From positions 205,118,978-205,182,977 of the forward strand of contig CP136066.1 in assembly GCA_032622095.1 (NCBI GenBank): 64,000 bases of DNA. The letters run 5' to 3'. A model generated the notes under the pieces. The model was not told the DNA's origin. It ran no database searches and saw only the letters and a program-made list of their open reading frames with translations. Shown here one piece after another: positions 30,883 to 42,490 of this stretch. The position numbers and the translations under genes are program-made. How positions within the stretch are numbered: position 1 is the first letter of the stretch; the number at the start of each line of letters is the position of its first letter. The stretch is from Siphonodentalium dalli. Lineage: Eukaryota; Mollusca; Scaphopoda; Gadilida; Siphonodentaliidae.

Positions 30883-31309
30883 CCTAACAATTTTTCATCA
30901 TTTGTTATTATTATTATTTATTTTTTTTACAATTTTTATAATTTTCTCTTATATTCTTTAACTATTTCAGTGCCAGACTTATTTTGTAGGTTTAATGCCA
31001 GGGAATCTTACGTTTTGCATGTGTATCAAAATTATTACTATGAATACTTGGTGATAGTTTTGAGATATAACATGCCCCTATGGTTTTATCCAGTTCGTTT
31101 TTAAATTCGCTATAGCATGCTTAAGCATGCCCCAAAAAAATAAACCCCAATTTAGGTACGATTTTATCAGCCCTGACAGACCGTAAATTAGGGCCGATGG
31201 CACTGAAAGAGTTAAAATTAATTCAGGGGGGCAATGCATATATATGAATTTGTTGGGGCCTAAGCGTAAATCATTTGCTCTCAAGCACAAATACCTTGCG
31301 ATCAAATTT

Positions 31310-31459
31310 GTCCGTTAATTTCAAATATCGATATCTGATCATTCTGAGCTCTGAAGGGTGGGTTCCTCGACTCAAATCAAATTTTTTTTTACCCCCCCCC
31401 CCCCCCCGAAGCCAAAGAAATAGTAATTTAGAGGTGCTTAATCGGATTCAGTACCTTTA
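31310..31459. mobile_element. Truncated TTAA-type MITE
   Basis: Matches one inverted-repeat arm of the 12065-12533 element, including gaagccaaagaaatagtaat and the terminus ttcagtacct next to TTAA. The other end is missing. A C run interrupts it. Confidence 0.65.
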
Positions 31460-31779
31460 ATGCTCCCTCATGTGACGTCACATGAGAGACTACAGCAGCA
31501 GGCAATGTCACACTTGAAAGGCTGACGCTATTGGCTTTTATCTACCGACGGTAATCAATAAGTGATCGACTGTACCATCGGAGCTGAACATTTGTATATA
31601 GAGGTAATTTGACCCCGAAAATATGACAGGTGCCGTTGACATCAGACGTCTTAAAAGGCCACTAATTAGTACAATAAAATTATTAATTATATAACCTATA
31701 AATGGTTGCAATCAGGTCGGTGAAAATTGTAACATGGTGGTAAATTTACCCATATAGTGTAACGAGTTAGATGCATTTG

Positions 31780-32210
31780 ACTGCAGACGACTTAAAGGGG
31801 CAAATATTAGCAATAAAGAGCGTTCGTTATCAGCTTAGAAGATATGTAGGAAAATTGGTACATATGGGTCACCACTCACCAGACCAGGGGAATGCCATGG
31901 GATGGGCGTGTTTGAACTTGATGTTTAACAGCAGATTACTAAAGAGGGACTAATCAATTATATCATCAATAAAGAGCGTTTATGTCAACGGGACCTAGCA
32001 TGTATAAACACGACGCAACATACATGTAACCTCTGACTAATAGTCATCCTGTCATACAATGGTTTTACCTGACATATTTCTGGACTTATAATAAACGCTC
32101 TTTATTTGTCATATAATTTATTAGTCCCCCTTTATGTCAACGGGATCTAGTATATGTAAACACGATGCAACATGCATGTAACCTCTGACTAATACTCTTC
32201 CTGTCACTGA
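31780..32210. repeat. Repeated aataaagagcg / acatgtaacctctgactaat units
   Basis: The segment with tatgtcaacgggacctag and gtaacctctgactaata occurs at 31978-32050 and again at 32130-32205. An inverted agcgtttat/ataaacgct pair flanks the intervening part. Confidence 0.5.
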
Positions 32211-32219
32211 TGAAAGCTT

Positions 32220-33030
32220 ATGGGTTGGGGGTCTAATGGTAAACATCAAAGGGGGTGCCTATTGGCACCAATCATGGCATCAACCTGGCACTACTCTAAG
32301 ACCGTCCAAGAATGTTCCAAGGCGATTCTAACAAAGTACCATATACGGTTCCAAGTTTGGTTGGTACCAGAGGTTCTTGGGAGAGAATGGTACCGATCTG
32401 CAAGTGTTCAAAGACTGAGAAACAAACAGCGGTGGGTGTGGTATAGGTTCATAAATGCTATATGGCACCGATCTGGAAGTGTTCAAAGACTGAGAAACAA
32501 GCAGCGGGGTGTGGTATAGGTTTATAAATGCTATATGGCACCGCTTGGCAGTGATCATGAAAGTACTCAAAGACCGTCCAAGAACATTCAAATTTATGTT
32601 TTGAAGCTATGAGGGCTTTAAAATGGGTTGGGGCCCTAATGGTAAACATCAAAGGGTGTGCCTATTGGCACCTATCATGGCATCATCCTGGCACTACTCT
32701 AAGACCGTCCAAGAATGTTCCAAAGCGATTCTAAGTTCCATATACGGTTCCAAGTTTGATTGGTACCAGAGGTTCTTGGGAGAGAATGGCACCGATCTGC
32801 AAATGTTCAAACACGTACGTGAATATTAAAGGGAGGTGATGCAATCTCTGTGTACGTTCGTAATATGTGTATTACGTTATCTAATGTCAGATTATGTATA
32901 TCACGTGATAACCTCGATGAACGATGGGATAGCTTCAGCCCTGAATATTAAAGTGAGACAATACGCTCGCGTTGTTAAAGACGGCCATCTCAGTGTGTGA
33001 ATATTAAAGGGACATGAGGTACTCAGTGTG
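32220..33030. repeat. Duplicated 0.4-kb block, copies 1 and 2
   Basis: The sequences tggtaaacatcaaaggg, ggcactactctaagaccgtc and ggttcttgggagagaatgg occur at 32220-32420 and 32620-32800. The second copy continues through ttcgtaatatgtgtattac and gctcgcgttgttaaagacgg to 33030. A third copy is at 36575-36985. Confidence 0.75.
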
Positions 33031-33539
33031 AATGCTAAGGTGCTGTGATACAATCTCGGGCGTGCATGTTAACGTGACACGAGGCAATCTCGCTGTATGA
33101 ATATTAAAGGGAGACAAAGCGCTCACAATGCAAGTTAATGGGAGGTGATGCAATCTCGGTGTGTGAATATTAAAGGAACACAATGCAATCTAAAGGGACG
33201 CACGGCACTCGCAGTGGGTGTAAGTTAAAAGGACACACAACAAAATTAGAACTAAAATTAAAAAAAAAATATCAAACTTTCAAAAGTAAATTTTTTTTCA
33301 AAAATTTAAAGAAAAAGTTTAAAAACTTCAAACACTTGAACATTTTCAAAAAATTCAAAAAATCAAAAATTTCAATTTTTTTTAAATTGCAACAAAAAAA
33401 AAATCAAATTTTCCAAAAACTTCAATTTTTTTTCAAAAATAAAAACAAAAAACTCCCGAATAATAAAACAAAATGTCCGGTCAAAAATGGCACGCGCGGC
33501 CCCTCCCATTTTTTTTGGCGGGGTTTTTTTTTTTTTAGT

Positions 33540-33800
33540 AGCAACTCAGCAAGGAGGGAGAGGCAAAAAGAGCAACTGAGCAAAAGGGGAGAGGGGAAGA
33601 GATCAACTGAGCAATAGGAGAGGGGAAAGAGCAACTGAGCAAGAGAGGAGAGGGAAAAGAGCAACTGAGCAAGAGAGGAGAGGGAAAAAGCAAGAGATGA
33701 GGTGGAAAAGAGCAACTGAGCAAGGAGGGAGAGGCAAAAGGGGAGAAGGGAAAAGAGCAATTAGCAATAGATGAAAAGGGGAAAGAGCAAATGTGCATTC
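33540..33800. repeat. Purine-rich tandem (gcaactgagcaagagagg)
   Basis: Imperfect 30-40-bp units with strong A/G strand asymmetry. Reading frames on the minus strand here are low complexity. Confidence 0.75.
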
Positions 33801-34039
33801 CAGGAAAGGGAAAAAGAGTCTTTAAAAAATCAGTTTTTTGATGCACGATCCCCCCTTACTAAAAAAAAAACCCGCCAAAAAAAGGGGAGGATAGGGCCGC
33901 GCGCGCCATTTTTTACCTAATAACAATAACTCTAAAAGATAAATAGAGGTACGAACGCGGCGAGTTTATAATACCACACCATATTCTCTCTTCTTTTCGA
34001 TCATACATGGACGATAGTTCTTCCCCGTAATTTGAGATA

Positions 34040-34663
34040 ATGCACCGGTGCCATTTATGTGGAAAGATCTTATCGACGAACTACAATCTACAAAGACATA
34101 AGAATAGTAAACACGGAGTTATGTCAAGAACGAAGAACGATATATTCGGGCGATACGATACTGCATATGACCGTGAAACGGATATAGATTCTGACGAAGA
34201 TGAACGGGAAACGATATCAGATTCGTCAGATTCGGATGATGATACTGTCGCCGGTAGTAAAGCGGTAATCGGCCTTAAGAAAGCTGCGCAATGTGCCGGC
34301 GAGATGGACACATTCAAAAGTATGTTGAAACGCGTCAACGATGATGCGGAAGCGATGGCCGCCTGGTCTGATAAGGTTGATCGACAGATGGAAGAAGAGA
34401 GCATGTCGGAAGAAGAGGCTGAGGAAAAAGCTCAATGAGAATGCATCGACACAGAGTTTGATATCTTTCTCAAAAGTTACAGACGATTGATAGAATACCA
34501 GTATCGATTGAAAACACCCCCCATACATAACACTATCATGAAGAAAATGGTCAAGCTGACCAAACTCGGCTATAATAATGAATGGGCTGCGGATGAAGCG
34601 ATGAGGAAATTCAAGAAACTCTTAGAAATAAATCTAACGATTGAAGATTCAGACAATGATTAA
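34040..34663 (+). pseudogene. C2H2 zinc-finger protein of the inverted-repeat element, one stop
   Basis: An ATG at 34040 opens MHRCHLCGKILSTNYNLQRH, and the finger has C-X2-C-X12-H-X4-H spacing. Residues 45-75 are highly acidic (DSDEDERE, SDSDDD), then helical to a TGA at 34436. The same frame remains open beyond it (IDTEFDIFLKSYRRLIEY, then KLTKLGYNNEWAADEA) to a TAA at 34661, so an in-frame stop is likely. A TATA-like gtttataatacc is about 70 bp upstream and AATAAA is at 34669. Gene plus long inverted repeats suggest a virus- or transposon-derived unit. Family not identified. Confidence 0.55.
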
Positions 34664-35189
34664 ATTTAAATAAACTTCATCAAAATGTTATTCTCGTCTT
34701 TGTTATATATTCATATTTGGATGGGAGACTATATGGATGAGATAAGAGCCCGAAACTTTTTCAAAATTAGTAAATTTTATCTTAATTCGTGAAAAATTTG
34801 AAAATTTAAAAATAATTGTTTTTATAACCCTTCAAAAATTTGGAAAATTTGATTTGATTTTGTTGCAATTTAAAAAAATTTGAAATTTTTTGAAAATGTT
34901 CAAGTTTTTGAAGTTTTTAAACTTTTTCTTTAAATTTTTTGAAAGTTTGATATTTTTTTTTGAAATTTTAGTTCTAATTTTGTTGTGTGTCCTTTTAACT
35001 TACACCCACTGCGAGTGCCGTGCGTCCCTTTAGATTGCATTGTGTTCCTTTAATATTCGCACACCGAGATTGCATCACCTCCCATTAACTTGCATTGTGA
35101 GCGCTTTGTCTCCCTTTAATATTCATACAGCGAGATTGCCTCGTGTCACTTTAACATGCACGCCCGAGATTGTATCACAGCACCTGCTT

Positions 35190-35440
35190 TTAGCTGTGGT
35201 GCCTGCTGTTTTGCCTTTGTCGTTGTCTGTATTCCAGTCCTCTCTGTTGTTGATGCCAATGTTGATGATGACGTGTCGAGGTGTCTTTTCTGGCTTCGAT
35301 TTCAGTTTGTGGGCCATGTTGCAGAAATGACCTAAATTGCCACCTGGATAAGAAGCAATACAAACATTTTTGGGAGGATCGACATCGATCCGGGACACAT
35401 TAGAAGAGCCTAAAATAACAACAGGTTTTTTTTATCTGTT
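35190..35440 (-). pseudogene. SGNH-hydrolase-like fragment
   Basis: The minus strand reads VVILGSSNVSRID near its start and HVIINIGINNRED later. GSSN and GINNR resemble blocks I and III of SGNH/GDSL esterase-like domains that occur in invertebrate retroelement ORFs. It is cut at the junction with the 2.15-kb element at 35185. Fragment only. Confidence 0.4.
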
Positions 35441-35519
35441 TAGGGAAGGACCAATCCTTCTTAGGGCCAGGTTGACGAAATTAAAAAAATTTGGATACCT
35501 TAGGTGATGTTGATAATAC

Positions 35520-35720
35520 CTCGGCAATACCTCGTCTGCACATGCGCGAAGCTGGCGCCGCACGGGCTCGCCAATACGACAACGATGACCGCCTGGTCAA
35601 ACTACACACACGTACCAAGTTTCGTCCCGATCGGTCGAGAATCGTAGATTTGTATAAATGACAGACATACAGACAGACATACAAACATACAGAGGTCTTC
35701 AAAATATATATGAGATGTAT
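35520..35720. repeat. Dispersed repeat ending in acagacag microsatellite, copy 1
   Basis: Shares catgcgcgaagctgg, gccgcacgggctcgccaatacg, ccgcctggtcaaactacac and ccaagtttcgtcccgatcgg with 41430-41600. Confidence 0.65.
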
Positions 35721-36189
35721 ACATTTTTGTGAAGCTAAGACGTAACGCCACCTTTCTGTGCCAAAATTGGAATTCCTCATCCAAGATGGTAGCCAATCTG
35801 GCGGCCGGATGTGATTTATTTTTTACGTTTTTTACTAGTATTTTAAAGACAAGTTTCTGCTGTTTGGAACTGTTTGAGAATTGTGACTTTATTTTGTATT
35901 TAGCATGTTAAATGGCCTTCTTTGAAGCAATGAAATATGCCATTCATGGGATCCCAACCCATTCCGATCACTCAAAAATTAGATTTTACAGAACGCGGTA
36001 TAACATATCACAAAATATCACCATTGGGATTCTAGTCATATTTCATCAAGAAATTGGAAGAATTACGCAATGTAAGTGATGCTTTCTATTTTGTATTGAT
36101 ATTCCAACTCAAATGTACCTAAAGTTATCACTTTGGCTCAAAATGGTGACCAATATATATTGTCCCAGCATACCGTGCAACTGCTTACA
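35721..36189. other. No gene seen
   Basis: AT-rich; no motif recognised. Confidence 0.4.
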
Positions 36190-36580
36190 AGTTGTGGTTG
36201 ACGCACGCAATTGACTATTATGTCTAATATACATTGGATACTAACATTTCTGATGCGTATTGGTTAATTGGTACTATTTTAACCACTGAAATCACCAGAA
36301 TTAATCGAATTGTTATGTCACAAACTTTACATAAAAAAGCGGCAAAAACTCACTGTTCATGTTTGAACCATTTTTTAAAAGTAAAATGGAACTATCTTTG
36401 GTATCAAATGTGTTTATTGTTTTGATATGGGCTAACTGTGTCACACTGGGGTGTTTTAGAAAATATTGCTCAAGGTGGCTTGCAAAATGGCAACCAAATT
36501 TGGTAAAATGTTGATTTGTCACATATATTTCGAACATTATTCACTGCTGTTCCGAAAAGGTAGCAGATTGTGACTCACTT
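36190..36580. repeat. Dispersed repeat, inverted relative to 42125-42490
   Basis: Contains gttccgaaaaggtagcag, ttgtgactcacttgg, gcaaccaaatttggtaaaa and catttctgatgcgtattgg. Each recurs as the reverse complement at 42125-42490. Confidence 0.7.
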
Positions 36581-36985
36581 GGGCCCTAATGGTAAACATC
36601 AAAGGGGTGCCTATTGGCACCTACCATGGCATCATCCTGGCACTACTCTAAGACCGTCTAAGAATGTCCAAAGCGATTCTAAGTTCCATATACGGTTCCA
36701 AGTTTGGTTGGTACCAGAGGTTCTTGGGAGAGAATGGCACCGATCTGCAAATGTTCAAGCACGTAAGTGAATATTAAAGGGAGGTGATGCAATCTCGCTG
36801 TACGTTCGTAATAGGTGTATAGTGTACGTTCGTAATATGTGTATTACGTTATCTAATGTCAGATTATGTATATCACGTGATATATTAAATATTAATATTA
36901 AAGTGAGACAATACGCTCGCGTTGTTAAAGACGGCCATCTCAGTGTGTGAATATTAAAGGGACATGAGGTACTCAGTGTGCTTCA
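36575..36985. repeat. Duplicated 0.4-kb block, copy 3
   Basis: Same order of sequence as 32625-33030, with a short internal duplication of gtacgttcgtaata. Ends at the boundary of the region upstream of the Penelope-like element. Confidence 0.75.
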
Positions 36986-37259
36986 TTTTCAGGAAATAAA
37001 TATCTCATTTAGTTTAGATTCTAGGGACCAGGAAGTTCTGCGTGCCATTAACAGCCAAGCTCGTCAGACACAGAACCTCAAGGTCATACAGGCAATACCC
37101 CCCCCCCCCCCGCGACTTTCACGTGGAGAATGACAACATCCACTGGACATCACAGACGGCGGCGAACATCTACCACGGCTGGACTAACATCTTTAAAGGT
37201 CATTTAAACTAATTCATCAGAAGGGCAAGGGCATCAGCCATGCGGAAAGAGTCGGTCTC

Positions 37260-39579
37260 GGCACCGAGATAGTCAATCTTGTACCCGACCTTTCCCTGAG
37301 CGCTGGTGAGAAATCAATACTTAGGTATGGTCTAACCTTTGTTCCTACCCCACCCGATCTCAAAGAAACACCACATGTGGTTGAGACGGAGGATGGAACA
37401 TTAGTTTACCAGACTCTATGTATGCCATGGAAATGAACGGCGGTCCAGCAAGCATGCAATTTAGGGAAGTAACAGCTATGGCTGATTTCTTTCGCAATTC
37501 TACAGGTTTAAAAGATCAATTTAAAGAACCTTCGATGTGGACGCCCACTGATCGCCAGATTGACAACTCAATTCCCGAGGTCGCTGGCTTAGTCAAAACC
37601 GACATTACAAATTTACCAAAATTTCACAACGAGGATAACCTCACTAAAGTTGAAAGAACTGCACTAAAAACCCTTCGCAGCAATAAAAACATTGTAATCA
37701 AACCTTGGGACAAAGACAGCTCGCTCGTCATCATGTCTAAAGAAAATTACATTCAGGAAGCGACGCGCCAATTAAGCAACACTAAATATTACAAACCATT
37801 GGATGAGCCAATTTGGAAATCCAATGTTTTAAAATTCAATCTCATTCTCAAAAGCTTGCTGGACCAGGACGTTTTAAAGAAAAAACATGTTCAGTATCTA
37901 ATTGCAAAACCTGAATACAATAAAAGGACATTTTATTTGCTACCTAAAATACATAAACCTTTGAGCTGTTGGACTAATCCATACACACCACCCGGACGCC
38001 CCATCATCAGCGACGTGGGCTCGGAGTCGTACCACATTTCGGAGTTTATTGATTTCTATTTGAAACCAATTGCTACCCGCCATCCGAGCTATCTAAAAGA
38101 CACGGAGGACTTCCTCATTAAATTGTCGAAAATTTAAGTTCCATCTTCTGCTTACCTAATTAGTCTCGACGTGGAATCTATGTATACAGATATTGGAATC
38201 GATGCCGGATTAAAGTCAATTAAGAATGCATTTGATTTCCACCATGATCCTCATAGACCTGGAGATGAACTACTTCAATTATTAGAACTTTCTCTTAAAG
38301 GGAATGACTTTGAATTTAATGGACGATATTATTTACAGGTCTCCGCTGCAGTATTGGCAAGAAGTTTAGTACTAATTTTGCCTCAATTTTTGTTGCAGAG
38401 TGGGAGAAAGGCGCCCTAGCCAAATCTGACAAACAACCATTAGCCTATTATAGATTCTTGGACGACATATTTATCATTTGGACTCATGGTCTGGATGAGT
38501 TTAGGGTGTTCTTGAACATCTTGAACAGTCATGATGAATCAATCAAACTCAAAGAATCAATATCGCAAACCAGCATTGATTTCCTTGATTTAACAATATT
38601 TAAGGGCCCACAATTTACTTCATGCAACATTTTAGATACAAAACTTTTTACGAAACCAACGGACTCTCACCAGCTTCTTCATCGTAAATCTTTCCATCCG
38701 CCAAAACTTTTCAATGGATTGATTAAATCTCAAATCATTCGATACCACCGGAACTGCACGAACAGAAGCGACCTAAATCAAGCTTGGTCAGTGCTGTTCC
38801 AGGCTTTACGACCGCGCGGCTACTCTAGTAGATTACTGCGCCAAGTAAAGTCCGAAACTCTCAGAGAATTGGAATCGTTACGCCATGACCCAACATCGAC
38901 TGAGCCAACAAGGATACGGCCCAACCGGCCGGTGTTGGGTAATGGTTCAGCCTCATTTTGTCACAAAAAACGATGTTACATCAATACAATAGGATATATC
39001 AATACTAGTAACACTTTCACCAGCGAACAAACACGCATATCGTATCAAATGCATAGCGAACTTAATTGTGATTCTAAAAATGTAATTTACTTAATCACAT
39101 GCAAAAGATGCCGTATACAATATGTTGGACAAACAAAAACCTCTCTCAAAGTTAGAATGTCTAATCATCTTTCCAGTGTTCGCAAAAAACTCGACATGCA
39201 AATTTCCGATCATTTCAACTCATCTAATCATGACATTAAATCCCATTTCAGCTTTCAGCCAATAGAACAGACACCAATTCTAGCCGACGAAGACCAAACC
39301 GATTCAATACGCCTAGAACGCGAAAATCATTGGATGGGCGTACTTAAAACATATCTTCCGTTCGGACTTAACATTGACTACAAATGTGTTTCTCGAAATT
39401 TCTTGTGCTTTCCTCTGATCTACAATCGTAGAAATGTTGAAATCGCAAACATTTTCAGAAAAAACTTTGCATTATTAAACACTAAATTGACCGAGCCTCT
39501 CGACAAACGGGTTATTATTGCCTACAAGAAAAATCCCAGTTTGAGAGATATGCTCGTTAGATCTAGACTCAGACCTTGA
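37260..39579 (+). pseudogene. Penelope-like element: reverse transcriptase and GIY-YIG endonuclease
   Basis: Coding signal begins upstream of 37418 (LSAGEKSILRYGLTFVPTP near 37300) and changes frame near 37415. The main body is open to a TAA at 38135, continues in the same frame to about 38340, shifts, and runs to the stop at 39579. RT blocks include FYLLPKIHKP (about 37930), PPGRPIISD and the catalytic YRFLDDIF at about 38450. The C-terminal endonuclease has NVIYLITCKRC and IQYVGQTKTSL (about 39080-39140), the GIY-YIG core with its CxxC. An RT linked to GIY-YIG defines Penelope-like elements. At least one stop and two frameshifts make it inactive. Confidence 0.9.
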
Positions 39580-39699
39580 TTAACACGCAGTTCAATTAGC
39601 TTTTTAGCAATTTCAACATCATTATCCTTTGTTTGTGCTCAACACAATAATTTATGTTAATTTCCGACACAACCTAACAAAATTTAGCTAGTTCCATAG

Positions 39700-39785
39700 A
39701 AATAATTACATAAGAAATCGGATAACCGACCTGTGCCAGCGCAAATAATTACATAAGAAATCGGATAACCGACCTGTGCCAGCGC
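39700..39785. repeat. 43-bp tandem duplication
   Basis: aaataattacataagaaatc plus ggataaccgacctgtgccagcgc occurs twice, at 39700 and 39743. Confidence 0.9.
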
Positions 39786-39797
39786 TCTCCACACTTT

Positions 39798-39799
<2 letters not shown>

Positions 39800-39882
<83 letters not shown>
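39800..39882. repeat. (TA)n microsatellite
   Basis: About 40 TA units with one tatagctata interruption. Confidence 0.95.
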
Positions 39883-39886
<4 letters not shown>

Positions 39887-40039
39887 GGGAATGACTTTAT
39901 GATCCCTGGTGAGGCTAATGTGTATACAAGAAGTGATGTATTATCATGAATGTTGAGAAAATATTTGCCGGGAGTGACTATATTGTCATCGTTGGGGTGT
40001 ATATGTATATCTTGAGTGCCTATATGGCCATGCATGTGG

Positions 40040-41110
40040 CAAATATATACATACTAGCAGGTGGACCCGACTTCGTCCGGGCTGTTTCCCCTCTGATTTT
40101 CGGCGAATTGCGAGATTTGACCTTGAATTGTCCATTTTGAAGGTCAAGGTCAGGTGGGGTCACGATTTGACCCGTCCAAAACACTGCCCGGACAAAAGTA
40201 CCCGACAAAAGTACCCGTCGAAATCCATCCGGTTTTACCCGATTTGACCTTGAATTGGTCCGGGCTGTTTCCCCTCTGCTTTTCGGCGAATTCCCCTCTG
40301 CTTTTCGGCGAATTGCGCGATTTGACCTTGAATTGTCCATTTTGCAGGTCAAGGTCAGGTGCGGTCACGATTTGACCCGTCCAAAACACTGCCCGGAAAA
40401 AGTACCCGTCGAAATGCATCCGGTTTTACCCGATTTTACCTTGAATTGATCAATTTTGAAGGTCAATGTCAGGTCGGGGTTCCGGCTAGCTGGTGGACCC
40501 GTCTTCGTCCGGGCTGTTTCCCCTCAGCTTTTCTGCGAATTGCGCGATTTGACCTTGAATTGTCCATTTTGAAGGTCAAGGTCAGGTAGGGTCACGATTT
40601 GACCCGTCGAAAACACTGCCCGGACAAAAGTACCCGACTAAAGTACCCGTCGAAATCCATCCGGTTTTACCCGATTTGACCTCGAATTGATCATTTTGAA
40701 GGTCAAGGTCAGGTCGGGGTCACGATTTGACCCGTCCAAAACACTCAGTGGACAAAAGTAACCCTACGTATCAAATTTCGTCGAAATCCCATCAAAATTC
40801 GCGATTTGACCTTGAATTGACCCGATTTCAAGGTCAAGGTCACATCGCACGTGCAAACGAATAGGCTCACGACACTCCCCATACGAAAGTATCCCTAGAC
40901 ACTAATTTTCATCGAAATCCCGTGATACTCGGGCGTTCGACCTCGAAATGACCCGATTTCAAGGTCAATGTCACGTCGCACGGGCAAATTAACAGGCCCA
41001 TACCACTCCCCGGCCGAAAGTACCCCCACATACCAAGTTTCATCGAAATCGGCTCTGCCGTTTTCGAGTCCATCGCGAACACACAGACAGACAGACAGAT
41101 TTCCCAAAAT
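40040..41110. repeat. Tandem array of about 180-bp ttgaccttgaattg units
   Basis: At least five units contain cgatttgaccttgaattg, ttttgaaggtcaaggtcagg, tttgacccgtccaaaacact and acaaaagtacccgtcgaaat. The array ends with ccaagtttcatcgaaatcgg and an acagacag microsatellite. Confidence 0.7.
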
Positions 41111-41600
41111 ATATAATAGACTAGCCGATGAGCCCGACGTTGTCCGGGCTATTCAAAAACCAAATTTCGATAGCTCCACCCGTTTCCGAGATCTCGTCTG
41201 CGCATGCGCGAAGCAGGCGTCGCACGGGCTCGGCGACCCGATAAAATTCGTATCCGGGGCAAGATACATTCACATAGCAAATTTCAAGTCGATATCTCCA
41301 CCCGTTTCCGAGATCTGGTCTGCGCATGCGCGAAGCTGGTGTCGCACGGGCTCAGCGACCCGATAAAATTCGTATCCGGGGCAAGATACATTCACATAGC
41401 AAATTTCAAGTCGATAGCTCCACCCGTTTCCGAGATCTCGTCTGCGTATGCGCGAAGCGGGCGCCGCACGGGCTCGCCAATACGACGTTGACGACCGCCT
41501 GGTCAAACTACACACACGTACCAAGTTTCGTCCCGATCGGTCGAGAATTGTAGATTTGTATAAATGACATACATACAGACAGACAGACAGACAGAGGTTT
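41110..41600. repeat. Tandem 125-bp units with acagacag microsatellite, copy 2
   Basis: Three units with ccacccgtttccgagatctc, tctgcgcatgcgcgaag and cgataaaattcgtatccgg, then the part shared with 35520-35720. Confidence 0.7.
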
Positions 41601-42124
41601 TCAAAATATATAGGAGATACACGGAGTGACTGTATTACCAATAGTGATGCGAATAGGACTACAAGATGTTACTGTGTGTTCACTAATGTAGTGAATAGGC
41701 ATACATGTCGTGACTATATGGTCATGGGTTAGGTGTAGGAGTATACCTGGTTGGCCTGCGTGTTTACTCACGGCTATATGGCCATATGTTGGGTGTATGG
41801 GCATACCCGTGTGTGCTGTATAGTAGTGGGTGAGGTGTATGTGTATAAATCGAGTGACATGTTCATTTATGTGGTGTTCATGTATATATGGAGTGACTGC
41901 ATGATCGCTATATAACTCAAGGATATGTTAACCGATAGAGAGATCATATCAGAGTGTCTCCACCTTAATGGCGTTATAGGTGTGCAATACGAAGGAAACG
42001 GTTTTCATGACGATATATAGTTTTCGGCAAAACTTCATACTGCATCCCTTAAAATGATTTTTCATGCCTCATAAAATACTGGGGACAACCATAATATAAC
42101 ATTTGGTTGTCAGTTGATTAAGTA
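41601..42124. other. No gene seen
   Basis: Loose tandem arrangement of ggtgtatg...gtatacc pieces at 41640-41900. No coding. Confidence 0.4.
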
Positions 42125-42490
42125 GCATGTTTAATAACCAAGTGAGTCACAATTTGCAACCTTTTCGGAACAACTTAGAATAATGTTAGGAATAAATGTG
42201 ACAAATCAACTTTTTACCAAATTTGGTTGCCATTTTGTAAACCATCTTGAGTAGTTTTGTCTAAAACACCTCAGTGTCAAATATTTAATATATATCAAAA
42301 TAAAAAGAACATTTGATACCAAAGATTTTTTTTTGGCGGATTTTTATGCCAAGTTTGTGATTTAAAAAATCCCATAATTCTGGTAATGTCAGTGGTTAAA
42401 ATAGTAAAAATTAATCAATGTGCATCAGAAATGTTAGTATTCAATGTGTATGAGACAGAACAGTCAATTTTATTCATCAACCACAACTGG
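42125..42490. repeat. Dispersed repeat, inverted partner of 36190-36580
   Basis: See 36190-36580. The two inverted copies bracket the Penelope-like element and the tandem arrays. Confidence 0.7.

Larger units (their letters stand above)
33038..35185 (+). mobile_element. 2.15-kb element with about 400-bp terminal inverted repeats
   Basis: The left arm (33038 to about 33440) starts aggtgctgtgatacaatctc. The right arm (about 34800 to 35185) is its reverse complement, with a few small differences. The outer arm is built of gaatattaaaggg-type units and the inner arm is A/T homopolymer-rich. Inside, a second inverted pair (33487-33540 and 33856-33910, cgcgcggcccctccc/ggaggatagggccgcgcg) flanks a GAGCAA-rich tandem, then a C2H2 gene. 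No target duplication identified. Confidence 0.65.

Noticed and set aside
33422-33846. Leu/Ser-rich minus-strand frames resembling membrane proteins
   Set aside because: They are the complement of a purine-rich tandem repeat.
36990-39700. Hammerhead ribozyme in the Penelope-like element flanks
   Set aside because: I looked for CTGATGA with a paired GAAA core and found none I could support by eye.
39706-40035. Minus-strand frame across the (TA)n tract
   Set aside because: Tyr/Ile repeats from the microsatellite.
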